NCBI GenBank assembly: GCA_030039095.1
Contig: JASHQP010000034.1
Span: 1-22,658 of the forward strand
From: Streptosporangiaceae bacterium
GTDB taxonomy: Bacteria; Actinomycetota; Actinomycetes; Streptosporangiales; Streptosporangiaceae
DNA length: 22,658 nucleotides
Reading direction: 5' to 3'
The position numbers were made by a program, and so were the translations under genes. The notes under the pieces were generated by a model. The model was given only the letters and a program-made list of their open reading frames with translations, was not told the origin of the DNA and did no database searches. Each line of letters starts with the position of its first letter. Position 1 is the first letter of the stretch. Positions 1 through 7,312 of the stretch are shown here, one piece after another.

Positions 1-632
1 TGCTGATGACCTACAACACCGAAAACCTGGCCGGGTTCGGCTGCCATGCGCGGCAGGACCGCGGGCTGACCGGCTTCGGCCGCGCCGTGGTCGAGGAGAT
101 GAACCGGGTCGGCATGGTGGTCGACGTCTCCCACTGCGGCTACCGGACTTCCATGGACGCCCTGGAGCACACGGACAGCCCGGCCATCTTCAGCCACTCG
201 AACATGCGCTCGGTGTGGGACCACGATCGCAACATCCGCGACGACCAGGCCCGCGCGTGCGCCGCGACCGGCGGCGTTATCGGGATCAACGGCGTCGGCA
301 TTTTCCTCGGCGACAACGACATCAGCGTCGCGGCGATGGCCCGGCACATCGACTACGCCGTGGAACTCGTCGGGCCGCAGCACGTCGGCATCGGGACCGA
401 CTACGTCTTCGACAGCGATGACCTCGACGCCGAGCTGGCGAACTCGCAGATCTTCCCGGCCAGCTACCGCAGCGGCCCGCAGGTGGATTTCTTCCCGCCC
501 GAGCAGCTCGCCCGGCTCGAAGCCGAGCTCGCCAGGCGCGGCTACCCAGCCGGCGACATCGCTGCGATCATGGGCGGCAACTTCCTGCGCGTCGCCCGCC
601 AGGTATGGAAACCACCTGCCGGCAGCCGGTGA
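1..632 (+). CDS. Membrane dipeptidase (peptidase M19, renal-dipeptidase family), 5'-truncated by window
   Basis: Zn-dependent dipeptidase of the M19 family, which hydrolyses dipeptides (including D-residue and dehydro-dipeptides) with a binuclear metal centre in a TIM barrel. The visible part is the C-terminal half to two thirds of the usual length. The reading frame is open at the left edge, so the true start lies upstream; the ATG at 6 is only the first Met in view. Family signatures seen: GLTxFGRAVVEEMNRVGMVVDVSHCG, where the His of VSH matches one metal ligand, the His of IFSHSN, matching a second, then GGVIGINGV, HVGIGTDYVFD with the conserved Asp, and the closing GGNFLRVARQVW. It ends at TGA 630-632, facing the convergent DUF1348 gene. 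Family assignment is confident; the in vivo substrate is not visible. It could belong to an operon upstream of the window. Confidence 0.88.
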   Translation, partial: LMTYNTENLAGFGCHARQDRGLTGFGRAVVEEMNRVGMVVDVSHCGYRTSMDALEHTDSPAIFSHSNMRSVWDHDRNIRDDQARACAATGGVIGINGVGIFLGDNDISVAAMARHIDYAVELVGPQHVGIGTDYVFDSDDLDAELANSQIFPASYRSGPQVDFFPPEQLARLEAELARRGYPAGDIAAIMGGNFLRVARQVWKPPAGSR

Positions 633-648
633 GATCGATCGGGATCTC
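631..648. terminator. Weak hairpin between convergent genes
   Basis: Perfect 6-bp arms GAGATC (631-636) and GATCTC (643-648) around a 6-nt loop, starting inside the dipeptidase stop codon. There is no T tract. It may act as a weak terminator, but a stem this short could occur by chance. Confidence 0.25.
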
Positions 649-731
649 CGCTACTGAGCCGGGCGGCCCAGGCTGGCCAGGGCGGTGTTCAGCACCTGCC
701 GTTGTCAAAGCCTCGGGCCGGTGGCGTCTCC

Positions 732-1214
732 TCAGCGCAGTGGGAAGCTCTGGCCGTGCTCGGCCTGCGGGCGGGCGCCGAAGATGCGCCGCTCGGACTC
801 GTCGATGGGCACGTCGTTGATGCTGGCCTCCCGCCGCTGCATGTACCCGTCCTCGTCGAACTCCCACAGTTCGTTGCCGTAGCTGCGGTACCACTGACCG
901 GCGGCGTCGTGAGACTCGTATTGGAACCGGACGGCGATCCGGTTGCCGGCGAATGACCACAGGTCTTTCCGCAGCGCATAGTCCAGCTCGCGATCCCACT
1001 TGCGGCGCAGGAACCCGATGATCTCTGCGCGGCCGGTGACGAACTCGCCCCGGTTCCGCCAGACCGAGTCCTCGGAGTACGCGCCGGCGACGCGTTCCGG
1101 GTCCCGGGTGTTCCAGGCGTCCTCGGCAGCCTGGACCTTCTGGCGAGCCGTCTCCTCGGTGAACGGCGGCAACGGCGGTCGCTGAGCCACGATGGCCTCC
1201 CGCAAAACGATCAT
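732..1214 (-). CDS. DUF1348 / NTF2-like (SnoaL-fold) protein
   Basis: 160-residue protein of the DUF1348 branch of the NTF2/SnoaL cone-fold superfamily, whose biochemical role is not established. Conserved stretches read [16 protein letters not shown] near residues 12-27, [16 protein letters not shown] (31-46), [11 protein letters not shown] (52-62), FLRRKW (68-73), [12 protein letters not shown] (89-100) and [16 protein letters not shown] (108-123), matching full family length. I chose the ATG at 1212-1214; a GTG two codons upstream (1218-1220) is also possible and neither has a strong Shine-Dalgarno sequence. It starts 28 nt after the stop of the TetR gene on the same strand, so the two are probably co-transcribed and controlled by the operators beyond the TetR start. 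The fold suggests a small hydrophobic ligand or a small enzyme; no catalytic function can be assigned. Confidence 0.85.
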   Translation of the reverse strand: MIVLREAIVAQRPPLPPFTEETARQKVQAAEDAWNTRDPERVAGAYSEDSVWRNRGEFVTGRAEIIGFLRRKWDRELDYALRKDLWSFAGNRIAVRFQYESHDAAGQWYRSYGNELWEFDEDGYMQRREASINDVPIDESERRIFGARPQAEHGQSFPLR

Positions 1215-1242
1215 TCCCACGGTGCACGCTCTTGCGCAGCCA

Positions 1243-1869
1243 TCATCTTAGGAGTCGCTGCGGCGGTTCGGCGTCCATGGCAGGCAGAGGGCCAGTGATG
1301 GCCTGCTGGAGGGAGCCGGCGAACGCGGCCTCGAACGCTGCGGCGGGAAGTGATCCGGCTGGCTCGAGCCGGTAGATGTAGCGGGTCATGATCATGCCGG
1401 CAATCAGGCACTCCACCATCGCGCTGCGCGCCGCCCCCTCACGGGTGCCGCCGAGAGCCTCGCGCAGCGGCACGGTCTGCTGCACCTCCAGCTCGGATCG
1501 CAGGAGCTGGTAGCTGCCCTCGTGCGAGAACGAAGAGCGCACGAGCGCCAGCCACGGGTCGTCGTCGGCCATGTTCTCCCAGCGCTCCATGTACGCGCGC
1601 GCGATCCGGGCGCCCATGCCCTCGACGCTCCCTTCGAGAACGTTCTGCGGCATCTGGAAGCGGCCGACTGCCTCCATGAACAGCGCTTCCTTACCGCCGA
1701 AGTAGGCGACCACGAGCGCGTGATTCACGTCGGCTTCCGCGGCGATCGCCCGGATCGAGGTCTGTGCGTAGCCGTTCCTGGCGAACAGGCGCCTCGCCGC
1801 GCGGAGCACATCGGCGCGGCGGCCCTCCGGATCGTGACTCGAGGGCCGGCGCCCCCCGGGCGGATTCAT
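1243..1869 (-). CDS. TetR/AcrR-family transcriptional regulator
   Basis: 208-residue one-domain-plus-ligand-domain repressor. The N-terminal HTH is clear: [18 protein letters not shown] (residues 18-34), [28 protein letters not shown] (37-64), the standard TetR DNA-binding pattern. The C-terminal half (about 75-208) is helical and variable, and probably binds an inducer and dimerises. Divergent from the MFS exporter, with two matching inverted repeats in between, so it most likely represses the exporter and itself. The ATG at 1867-1869 has almost no leader: a TAGAAT hexamer on the minus strand (1881-1876) would place the transcription start at or next to the ATG, and no well-spaced Shine-Dalgarno is present, so a leaderless transcript is plausible (inference). 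The DUF1348 gene follows after 28 nt. Confidence 0.92.
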   Translation of the reverse strand: MNPPGGRRPSSHDPEGRRADVLRAARRLFARNGYAQTSIRAIAAEADVNHALVVAYFGGKEALFMEAVGRFQMPQNVLEGSVEGMGARIARAYMERWENMADDDPWLALVRSSFSHEGSYQLLRSELEVQQTVPLREALGGTREGAARSAMVECLIAGMIMTRYIYRLEPAGSLPAAAFEAAFAGSLQQAITGPLPAMDAEPPQRLLR

Positions 1870-1875
1870 CCCACC

Positions 1876-1897
1876 ATTCTAACCATGTGGTTAGAAT
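1876..1897. promoter_or_regulatory. Probable TetR operator 1
   Basis: Perfect inverted repeat: 10-bp arms ATTCTAACCA (1876-1885) and TGGTTAGAAT (1888-1897) with a 2-nt centre. Arms this long are very unlikely by chance. It lies 7 bp upstream of the TetR start codon and contains a TAGAAT -10-like hexamer on each strand, so a bound repressor would block both divergent promoters. Confidence 0.8.
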
Positions 1898-1907
1898 GAG
1901 GCTACGC

Positions 1908-1929
1908 TTTCTAACCACTCGGTTAGAAA
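1908..1929. promoter_or_regulatory. Probable TetR operator 2
   Basis: Second 22-bp site with the same core as operator 1: arms TTTCTAACC (1908-1916) and GGTTAGAAA (1921-1929) around 4 nt. Centres of the two operators are 32 bp apart, about three helical turns, so dimers would sit on the same DNA face. Shared consensus is TTCTAACC-N4-GGTTAGAA. Confidence 0.8.
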
Positions 1930-1932
1930 TCC

Positions 1933-1970
1933 GCAGCGCCGCAGCGCCGCAGCGCCGGGGCGGCGCTGCG
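1933..1970 (+). repeat. Triple 8-bp tandem repeat followed by a hairpin in the exporter leader
   Basis: GCAGCGCC occurs three times in tandem (1933-1940, 1941-1948, 1949-1956). The last copy, with the preceding C, forms the left arm of a perfect 9-bp stem CGCAGCGCC (1948-1956) / GGCGCTGCG (1962-1970) with a 5-nt loop. Because the repeats are identical, the right arm could pair with any copy. It lies between operator 2 and the exporter's ribosome binding site. Confidence 0.6.
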
Positions 1971-2004
1971 ACCGCATTGCCAGCCGACTGCAGGAGGAGC
2001 AACG

Positions 2005-3651
2005 ATGCGAGCAGCGACGTCCACACATCCGCGGAGAAGCCCGGTGACGTGGCGGTCGCGCCGACGCTTCAGCGAGTTGGCGCACCGGCGCCTGACGCTC
2101 CTGGCCATGTGCGTGGCCACCTTCATGATCCAAATCGACGTGACCATCGTCAACGTCGCTCTTCCCCGTATCCAGGCCAGCCTGCACATGAGCCCGGGCG
2201 GCCTGGAGTGGGTGATCAGCGGCTACGCGCTGGCCCTGGCCGCCCTCATCCCCGTCGGCGGCGCGGTGGGTGATCGCTACGGACGCAAGCGGACCTTCCT
2301 CGTCGGCCTGGGGGTGTTCGGCCTGGGGTCGGCGGCCTGCGCCGTCTCCCCGAACGCCACCGTGCTGATCGTCTCCCGGGCCTTCCAGGGCGTTGGCGGT
2401 GCGGCCATGCTGGCGCTCAGCTTGTCGATCATCACCGAGACCTTCCCCGGCAGGGAGCGGGCCGGGGCCATCGGCTCCTGGGCCGCCATCGGGGGCACCG
2501 GCTTCGGGCTCGGGCCCGTCGCCGGCGGCATCCTGCTCAGCTTCGCTGGCTGGTCGTCGGTCTTCTGGGTCAACGTCCCCGTCGCCGCCATCGGCATCGC
2601 CCTCACCGCGGCAGCGGTCCGCGAGTCGCGCAGCGCCCGGGCCAACCGCCTGGACCGTCCCGGCCTGGCGCTGAGCGCCCTGGGCCTGGTCGGGCTCACC
2701 CTGGGACTGATCGAGGCCTCGTCGCACTCGTGGGGCTCGCTGCCAGTCGCCGGGCCGCTTCTCGCCGGTGCCGCCCTGCTGGCCGGCTTCTTCCTCTGGG
2801 AGCGCCACAGCCCTGACGCGATGATTCCCCCGGCCTTGCTGCGCGCCCGCAGCTTCACTGCCGCCTCAGGCATCTACCTGATCGTGTACACCGCATTCAG
2901 CGGCGTGCTGTTCTACGTCACTCTGCTCTACCAGGACGTCAACGGCTGGTCGGCGCTCGACACCGGCCTGTCGTGGCTCGCCATGAACATCCCGTTCCTG
3001 GCCATGGCCCAGCTCACTGGGAGGCTCGACCGCCGCTTCCCGGCCACCACCGTGATCACCGCGGGATGCCTCGCCGGGGGCGCCGGTGTCCTGGCGCTGA
3101 GCTTCGTCACCCCCACCACCTCGTTCGTCCTGACCATCGCCGGCTACGTCGTGTCCGGGGCTGGCGTCGGGACCCTGGTGCCCGGGATCACTCACGTAGC
3201 CATGCGCGACGTCCCGGCCGGCGTCTCGGGAGCCGCGTCGGGAGTGGTCAACGCATCCCGCCAGATCGGCACGTCGGTTGGCCTGGCGGTGCTCGGCTCC
3301 ATCGGCGTCGGCGCCGCCGTGTCGGACTGGACCGCCACGGCCGCCCGCTTCCCCGCGTCCATCCGTGTCAAGGCACTCGGTCAGGACCAGAACGTGGGTG
3401 GCGGCCGCATCGGCGCTGTCGGCCACGCTCTCGGCTCCGCCTACCGTCACCCCGCGGCCCAGTCCTTCGTGCACGGCTACCACCTGGCGGTCACCGCCGG
3501 CGCAGCCTGCCTGCTGGTTGCCGCCGTTGCCGCCGTCGTCGGCTTCCGGACGCGCCCGGTGCCCGCCGTCATCACCACTGGGTGGACCAGGACCCGGAAC
3601 GTGCAGCGCGCTGGTGAGACCGCTGCGCGACCCGACAAAACCGGCTCGTAG
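2005..3651 (+). CDS. DHA2-family MFS drug exporter (EmrB/QacA type, about 14 TM helices)
   Basis: 548-residue integral membrane protein of the proton-driven DHA2 family, which extrudes drugs or toxic hydrophobic compounds. Signatures: IDVTIVNVALP (residues 44-54, DHA2 motif in TM1), WVISGYALALAALIPVGGAVGDRYGRKR (69-96, with motif A GDRYGRKR), and the antiporter motif C region GGTGFGLGPVAGG (163-175) in TM5. Alternating hydrophobic segments continue to about residue 510, consistent with 14 helices. The ATG at 2005 is preceded by AGGAGG at 1992-1997 with good spacing. The N-terminal 28 residues are basic and cytoplasmic. Divergent from the TetR gene across two matching operators, it is the likely repression target. 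The actual substrate is not visible from sequence. Polar linker near 450-475 lies before the last helix. Confidence 0.93.
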   Translation: MRAATSTHPRRSPVTWRSRRRFSELAHRRLTLLAMCVATFMIQIDVTIVNVALPRIQASLHMSPGGLEWVISGYALALAALIPVGGAVGDRYGRKRTFLVGLGVFGLGSAACAVSPNATVLIVSRAFQGVGGAAMLALSLSIITETFPGRERAGAIGSWAAIGGTGFGLGPVAGGILLSFAGWSSVFWVNVPVAAIGIALTAAAVRESRSARANRLDRPGLALSALGLVGLTLGLIEASSHSWGSLPVAGPLLAGAALLAGFFLWERHSPDAMIPPALLRARSFTAASGIYLIVYTAFSGVLFYVTLLYQDVNGWSALDTGLSWLAMNIPFLAMAQLTGRLDRRFPATTVITAGCLAGGAGVLALSFVTPTTSFVLTIAGYVVSGAGVGTLVPGITHVAMRDVPAGVSGAASGVVNASRQIGTSVGLAVLGSIGVGAAVSDWTATAARFPASIRVKALGQDQNVGGGRIGAVGHALGSAYRHPAAQSFVHGYHLAVTAGAACLLVAAVAAVVGFRTRPVPAVITTGWTRTRNVQRAGETAARPDKTGS

Positions 3652-3791
3652 CCGTCGGCAAGGAGCGAGATTAGACTCGTTTTGGCATGAGCGTCGGGCA
3701 GCTGACACGCCTACGCCTGAAAGGCCGGCCGCTTCGTTCCCGCGCTCCTGGTGCTGCAGGGGCGCAGCAGCCCAGAAGGGGAAGGGCATCA

Positions 3792-4451
3792 ATGGCGGAG
3801 GAGACACAGTTCGCGATTGGGGCGAAGGCCAGCTGCTCGGATGGCCCGTGCGGCGAGGTGCGCCGTCTGATCATCGACCCGGCCGCCGAGACCGTCACCC
3901 ACCTTGTGGTCCAGCCCGGCCACCGGAAGGAGGCTGCCCGGCTGGTTCCCGTTGACCTGGTCGAGGCTGCGGCCGGGGAAGTCAGGCTCCGCTGCACGCG
4001 CGCGGAGTTCGACGGACTCGATCATGCTGAGGAAGACGACGTCGAAGAAGGAGTCGGCCAGGGCGGCCTCCTCGGCGACGCACTGGCATACGACGCCCGT
4101 GGCGAGGGATACGCACCCGTCGGCTTTGGCGGCCTCGTCGATGTGGGCCCCGCGCCGGTAAAGCGGAGGGCGGTCGTTCGAGACGTTGTTCCGAGCGGTG
4201 AGACACAGCTCAGGCCCGGTGACGGCGTCCATGCCACCGACGGGCATATCGGGCGGGTGCATGGTTTCCTCGTCGACCCGGATGATCACCGGGTCAGCCA
4301 CGTGCTGCTCGAGGAGGGGCACCTCTGGGGGCACAAGGAAGTCGCCATCCCGCTCAGCGCCGTGACCGGCGTCGAGAACGGAATCCGGCTCAGCATCACC
4401 AAGCAGCAGGTGGAGAACCTGCCACCGGTGGACACCGATCACCCCGGCTGA
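3792..4451 (+). CDS. PRC-barrel domain protein with two barrels
   Basis: 219-residue soluble protein with two PRC-barrel-like units. The first is at about residues 8-70 (IGAKASCSDGPCGEVRRLIIDP, then VTHLVVQPG and RLVPVDLV). The second is at about 138-205 (LRPGDGVHATDGHIGRVHGFLVDP, then VSHVLLEEGHLWGHKEVAIPLSAV). They are joined by an acidic linker (AEEDDVEEG, 79-87). PRC barrels occur in photosynthetic reaction-centre H subunits, RimM and many actinobacterial stress-type proteins; the molecular role here is unknown. The ATG at 3792 is chosen because a purine-rich stretch (GAAGGGGAAGGG, about 3775-3786) precedes it; an in-frame ATG at 3687 would add 35 residues without domain support. It stands alone between the exporter and the hydrolase on the same strand. 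Confidence 0.82.
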   Translation: MAEETQFAIGAKASCSDGPCGEVRRLIIDPAAETVTHLVVQPGHRKEAARLVPVDLVEAAAGEVRLRCTRAEFDGLDHAEEDDVEEGVGQGGLLGDALAYDARGEGYAPVGFGGLVDVGPAPVKRRAVVRDVVPSGETQLRPGDGVHATDGHIGRVHGFLVDPDDHRVSHVLLEEGHLWGHKEVAIPLSAVTGVENGIRLSITKQQVENLPPVDTDHPG

Positions 4452-4478
4452 GGTCGCCGGGTGCACGCCCAGCCCGGG

Positions 4479-4503
4479 CCCCAGCAGCTGCCGACCGCTG
4501 GGG
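4479..4503 (+). terminator. GC-rich hairpin after the PRC-barrel gene
   Basis: Perfect 7-bp arms CCCCAGC (4479-4485) and GCTGGGG (4497-4503), 11-nt loop, 28 nt beyond the stop codon. No T tract follows, as is common for actinomycete terminators. Low confidence. Confidence 0.3.
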
Positions 4504-4612
4504 TAGTGCAGGCGCGCTCGTGGGTACGCAAGCTCACGGCGGCGCCTTGGGACTGGGTCGGCCACGTCAGCAGATCGGCGTCGTCATCGATCCCGGCAGC
4601 GAGGAGATTGCA

Positions 4613-5308
4613 ATGAGCAACAAGCCAGGCATCGTGCTCGTCCACGGGTTCTGGGGCGGCGCGGCCCACTGGGCCAAGGTCATCGTGGAGCTGAACGGGC
4701 GCGGCTACGACTCGCTGCACGCCGTGGAGAATCCCCTCACGTCCCTGGGCGACGACGTCGAGCGCACCCAGAAGATGATCAAGCAGATCGACGGGCCGGT
4801 CCTGCTCGCTGGACACTCCTACGGCGGGGCGGTCATCACCCAGGCCGGCGACCTTCCGAACGTTGTCGGGCTTGTCTACGTCGCCGCGTTCGCGCCGGAC
4901 GACGGTGAGAGCCTTGCCCAGATCAGCCAGTGGAATGCACCTCCACCGGGCGCGGCCAATGTCGCACCCGACTCCGATGGGTACCTGTGGATCAGGCAGG
5001 AGAAGTTCCACGAGAGCTTCTGCCAGGACCTGCCTGCCGGCGAAGCGCTGGTGATGGCGGTGACGCAGAAGGCGCCGGTCGGCTCGACCTTCGGGGACGC
5101 TGTGTCCGGCCCAGCGTGGCGGAAGAAGCCGAGCTGGTACCAGGTGTCGACAAGCGACCGGATGATCCACCCGGACACCGAACGCCGCCTCGCCGAGCGC
5201 ATGAACCCGCGCACCACGATCGAGCTCGACGCGAGCCACGCCTCGCTGGCTTCCCAGCCCACCGCGATCGCCGACCTGATCGACCAGGCCGCAACCGCGC
5301 TCACCTGA
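4613..5308 (+). CDS. Alpha/beta-fold hydrolase (EstC / plant methylesterase-like)
   Basis: 231-residue single-domain alpha/beta hydrolase. The oxyanion region IVLVHGFWGGAAHW (residues 7-20) and nucleophile elbow GHSYGG (67-72, Ser69) are clear. Asp182 in STSDRMIHPD and His209 in DASHASL complete a plausible Ser-Asp-His triad. The pattern VLVHGxxxGxxxW...LLAGHSYGG with a short cap resembles small-ester hydrolases of the EstC / salicylate-esterase group; the substrate cannot be read from sequence. The ATG at 4613 is preceded by GAGGAG at 4601-4606; upstream in-frame codons (to 4520) have no family similarity. Its 3' end faces the end of the prk gene 49 bp away, so it is not part of the cbb operon. 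Confidence 0.88.
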   Translation: MSNKPGIVLVHGFWGGAAHWAKVIVELNGRGYDSLHAVENPLTSLGDDVERTQKMIKQIDGPVLLAGHSYGGAVITQAGDLPNVVGLVYVAAFAPDDGESLAQISQWNAPPPGAANVAPDSDGYLWIRQEKFHESFCQDLPAGEALVMAVTQKAPVGSTFGDAVSGPAWRKKPSWYQVSTSDRMIHPDTERRLAERMNPRTTIELDASHASLASQPTAIADLIDQAATALT

Positions 5309-5357
5309 CTCCTGGCACGCTCTGTCGCGGGGGGCAGCGGGCCTCGCCGGACAGGTG

Positions 5358-6239
5358 TCACGCGCTCGCGGCCCGCCGGCGCTTGTCCATCAGCCGCAAG
5401 ATCATCGGAGTGAAGATCAGCTGCATGGCCAGTTCCATCTTGCCGCCCGGCACCACGATGCTGTTGGGCCGCGACATGAACGAGTCGTGCAGCATCGAGA
5501 GCAGGTAGGGGAAGTCGATCCCATGCGGATCGGCGAAGCGGATGACCACGAAGCTCTCGTCCGCGGTGGGGATGAACCGGGTGATGAACGGGTTGGAGGT
5601 GTCGACGGTGGGCACCCGCTGGAAGTTGACGTGGGTGCGGGAGAACTGCGGGCAAATGTAATTCACGTAGTCGGGCATCCGCCGCAGGATCGTGTCCGTG
5701 ATCTCCTCGGTGGTGTACCCGCGCTGGCTCTTGTCGCGGTGAGCCTTCTGGATCCATTCCAGGTTGATGATCGGCACCACGCCGATGAGCAGGTCGGCGT
5801 GCTGGGCCACGTTCACCTTGTCGGTGACCGCGGCGCCGTGCAGGCCCTCGTAGTACAGCAGGTCGGTGCCCGCGGGGATCTCCTCCCAGCCGGTGAACGT
5901 GCCCGGCCGCTGGCCGTAACGTTCTGCCTCCTCCTCGTCGTGCAGGTACCGGCGGAACCGGCCGGTACCGACCTCGCCGTAGCTGCGGAACAGCTCTTCC
6001 AGGTCCTCCAGCAGGTTGGCCTCGGGAGTGAAGTGGCAGAAATGCTGGTTCCCCGCGGCCGTGGCGCTGGCGATCGCTGCCTTCATCTCGTCCCGGTCGT
6101 GGCGGTGGAAGGAATCGCCCTCGACCAGGGCGGGGATGAGCTGCTCCCGGCGGAAGATCTCCTGTACCGACCTGGTCACCGAGGTCGTGCCGGAACCGGA
6201 GGACCCGGTGACGACCATCACCGGATGTTTGTCGGACAT
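5358..6239 (-). CDS. prk: Phosphoribulokinase (class I, bacterial type)
   Basis: 293-residue kinase that makes ribulose-1,5-bisphosphate from ribulose-5-phosphate and ATP, supplying RuBisCO. Seen: P-loop GSSGSGTTS (residues 12-20), the catalytic-base region EGDSFHRHDR (40-49, Asp42), YYEGLHG (129-135, Glu131), then IINLEWIQKAHRDKSQRGYTTE (157-178) and the C-terminal PNSIVVPGGKMELAMQLIFTPMI. Length and motifs match the proteobacterial class I (allosteric) enzymes. The redox-regulatory cysteine pair of plant and cyanobacterial PRK is absent; only Cys68 and Cys196 are present. ATG at 6237-6239 follows GAGGAG, and the gene starts 14 nt after the fbp stop. A frame reading upstream through fbp is open but is only the wrong frame of fbp. 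Last gene of the visible cbb operon. Confidence 0.95.
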   Translation of the reverse strand: MSDKHPVMVVTGSSGSGTTSVTRSVQEIFRREQLIPALVEGDSFHRHDRDEMKAAIASATAAGNQHFCHFTPEANLLEDLEELFRSYGEVGTGRFRRYLHDEEEAERYGQRPGTFTGWEEIPAGTDLLYYEGLHGAAVTDKVNVAQHADLLIGVVPIINLEWIQKAHRDKSQRGYTTEEITDTILRRMPDYVNYICPQFSRTHVNFQRVPTVDTSNPFITRFIPTADESFVVIRFADPHGIDFPYLLSMLHDSFMSRPNSIVVPGGKMELAMQLIFTPMILRLMDKRRRAASA

Positions 6240-6253
6240 GACGGCTCCTCGGG

Positions 6254-7312
6254 TCAGGCGCGGAACAGAGACCGGGTGTTGAACAGGGAGAAGTCGCCGG
6301 TGCTCGGCTCGGCGTGATCGCGGTGATATCGCTCGATCAGTTCGACCTCGGCGCGCGAGCCGAAGATCACCGGCACCCGCTGGTGCAGGTCCCGCGGCGT
6401 GACCTCCATCAGCCGCCCGCGGCCGGTGCTCGCCACGCCGCCGGCCTGCTCGACGATGAACGCAATCGGATTGGCCTGGTGCATCAGGCGCAGCCGCCCC
6501 GGCTGGCCGGGGTGCTTGCTGTCGGCGGGATACAGGAACACGCCACCGCGGCTGAGGATGCGGAACGCGTCGGCGACCAGCGAGGCGGTCCACCGCATGG
6601 AGAAGTCCTTGCCGCGCGGCCCTGTCCGCCCGGCCAGGCACTCGGCGACGTAACGCCGGACCGGCGGCTCCCAGAACCGCTCGTTCGAGGAGTTGATCGC
6701 GAATTCGCTGGTCTCGTCGGGGATGCGCAGCTGCGGGTGGGTGAGCTCGAACGCGCCGATGTCGCGGTCGAGGGTGAAGCCGTCGACCCCGTCGCCCGTG
6801 GTGAGCACGAACATCGTGGACGGCCCGTACAGCGCGAAGCCGGCGCAGACCTGCTCGGTTCCGGGCTGGAGGAAGTCCGCGGGCTGTGGCTCCACGCCCG
6901 GGTGCGGGCCGCGCAGGACAGAGAAGACGGTCCCCACCGGGATGTTGACGTCGATATCGCCGGAGCCGTCCAGCGGGTCGAACACGAGCAGGTACTTGCC
7001 GCGCCGGTACCGCGCCGGGATCGGGTAGAAGCCGGCCATCTCCGAGGAGGCCGCCGCGGCCAGATGGCCGGCCCATTCCGTCTCGCCGATCAGGATCTCG
7101 TGGCTCAGCACGTCCAGGCGCTTCTGGACGTCGCCGGGCCCGTTCTCCGGGCCGGGTGCGCCGACGAGGGCACCCTTGTTCACCTGGTTCGCGATCATCT
7201 TCACGGCGGTCGAGACGGCGTTCAGCAGGCCGGAGAAGTCCCCGGTCGAGTCGGGATGGCGGTGCTCGGCCTCGATCGTGTGCCGGGTGAGCGTCTTGCG
7301 GGCGTCAGGCAT
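6254..7312 (-). CDS. fbp: Class I fructose-1,6-bisphosphatase (CbbF-type)
   Basis: 352-residue phosphatase converting fructose-1,6-bisphosphate (in some bacteria also sedoheptulose-1,7-bisphosphate) during ribulose-bisphosphate regeneration. Metal-site motif [11 protein letters not shown] (residues 111-121, usually DPLDGSSNID), Glu91 in SSEM, substrate region [17 protein letters not shown] (237-253) and [21 protein letters not shown] (272-292) are clear. In the last motif the usual YEANP/YECNP reads HQANP: Gln279 stands where class I enzymes carry a metal-binding Glu (Glu280 of the pig enzyme). I re-read this codon as CAG. Its ATG overlaps the cbbX stop by 8 nt and prk follows after 14 nt, so translation is probably coupled. 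Most actinomycetes use the unrelated GlpX for gluconeogenesis, so this copy is probably dedicated to the Calvin cycle (inference). Confidence 0.94.
   Translation of the reverse strand: MPDARKTLTRHTIEAEHRHPDSTGDFSGLLNAVSTAVKMIANQVNKGALVGAPGPENGPGDVQKRLDVLSHEILIGETEWAGHLAAAASSEMAGFYPIPARYRRGKYLLVFDPLDGSGDIDVNIPVGTVFSVLRGPHPGVEPQPADFLQPGTEQVCAGFALYGPSTMFVLTTGDGVDGFTLDRDIGAFELTHPQLRIPDETSEFAINSSNERFWEPPVRRYVAECLAGRTGPRGKDFSMRWTASLVADAFRILSRGGVFLYPADSKHPGQPGRLRLMHQANPIAFIVEQAGGVASTGRGRLMEVTPRDLHQRVPVIFGSRAEVELIERYHRDHAEPSTGDFSLFNTRSLFRA

Noticed and set aside
1933..1956. Tandem repeats considered as a CRISPR or satellite
   Set aside because: Eight-base units without spacers; a simple local repeat.
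1891..2808. 305-residue antisense frame over the MFS gene (and 2866-3807 likewise)
   Set aside because: Compositional shadows rich in Gly/Arg/Asp/Gln with no domain; the MFS protein on the plus strand has clear motifs.
3666..3679. CGAG-N6-CTCG followed by TTTT after the exporter stop, terminator-like
   Set aside because: Only four base pairs in the stem; too weak to call.
5358..7076. 572-residue open frame suggesting a fusion upstream of phosphoribulokinase
   Set aside because: The first 280 or so residues are fbp read in the wrong frame and resemble nothing; prk has its own ATG and GAGGAG ribosome site.
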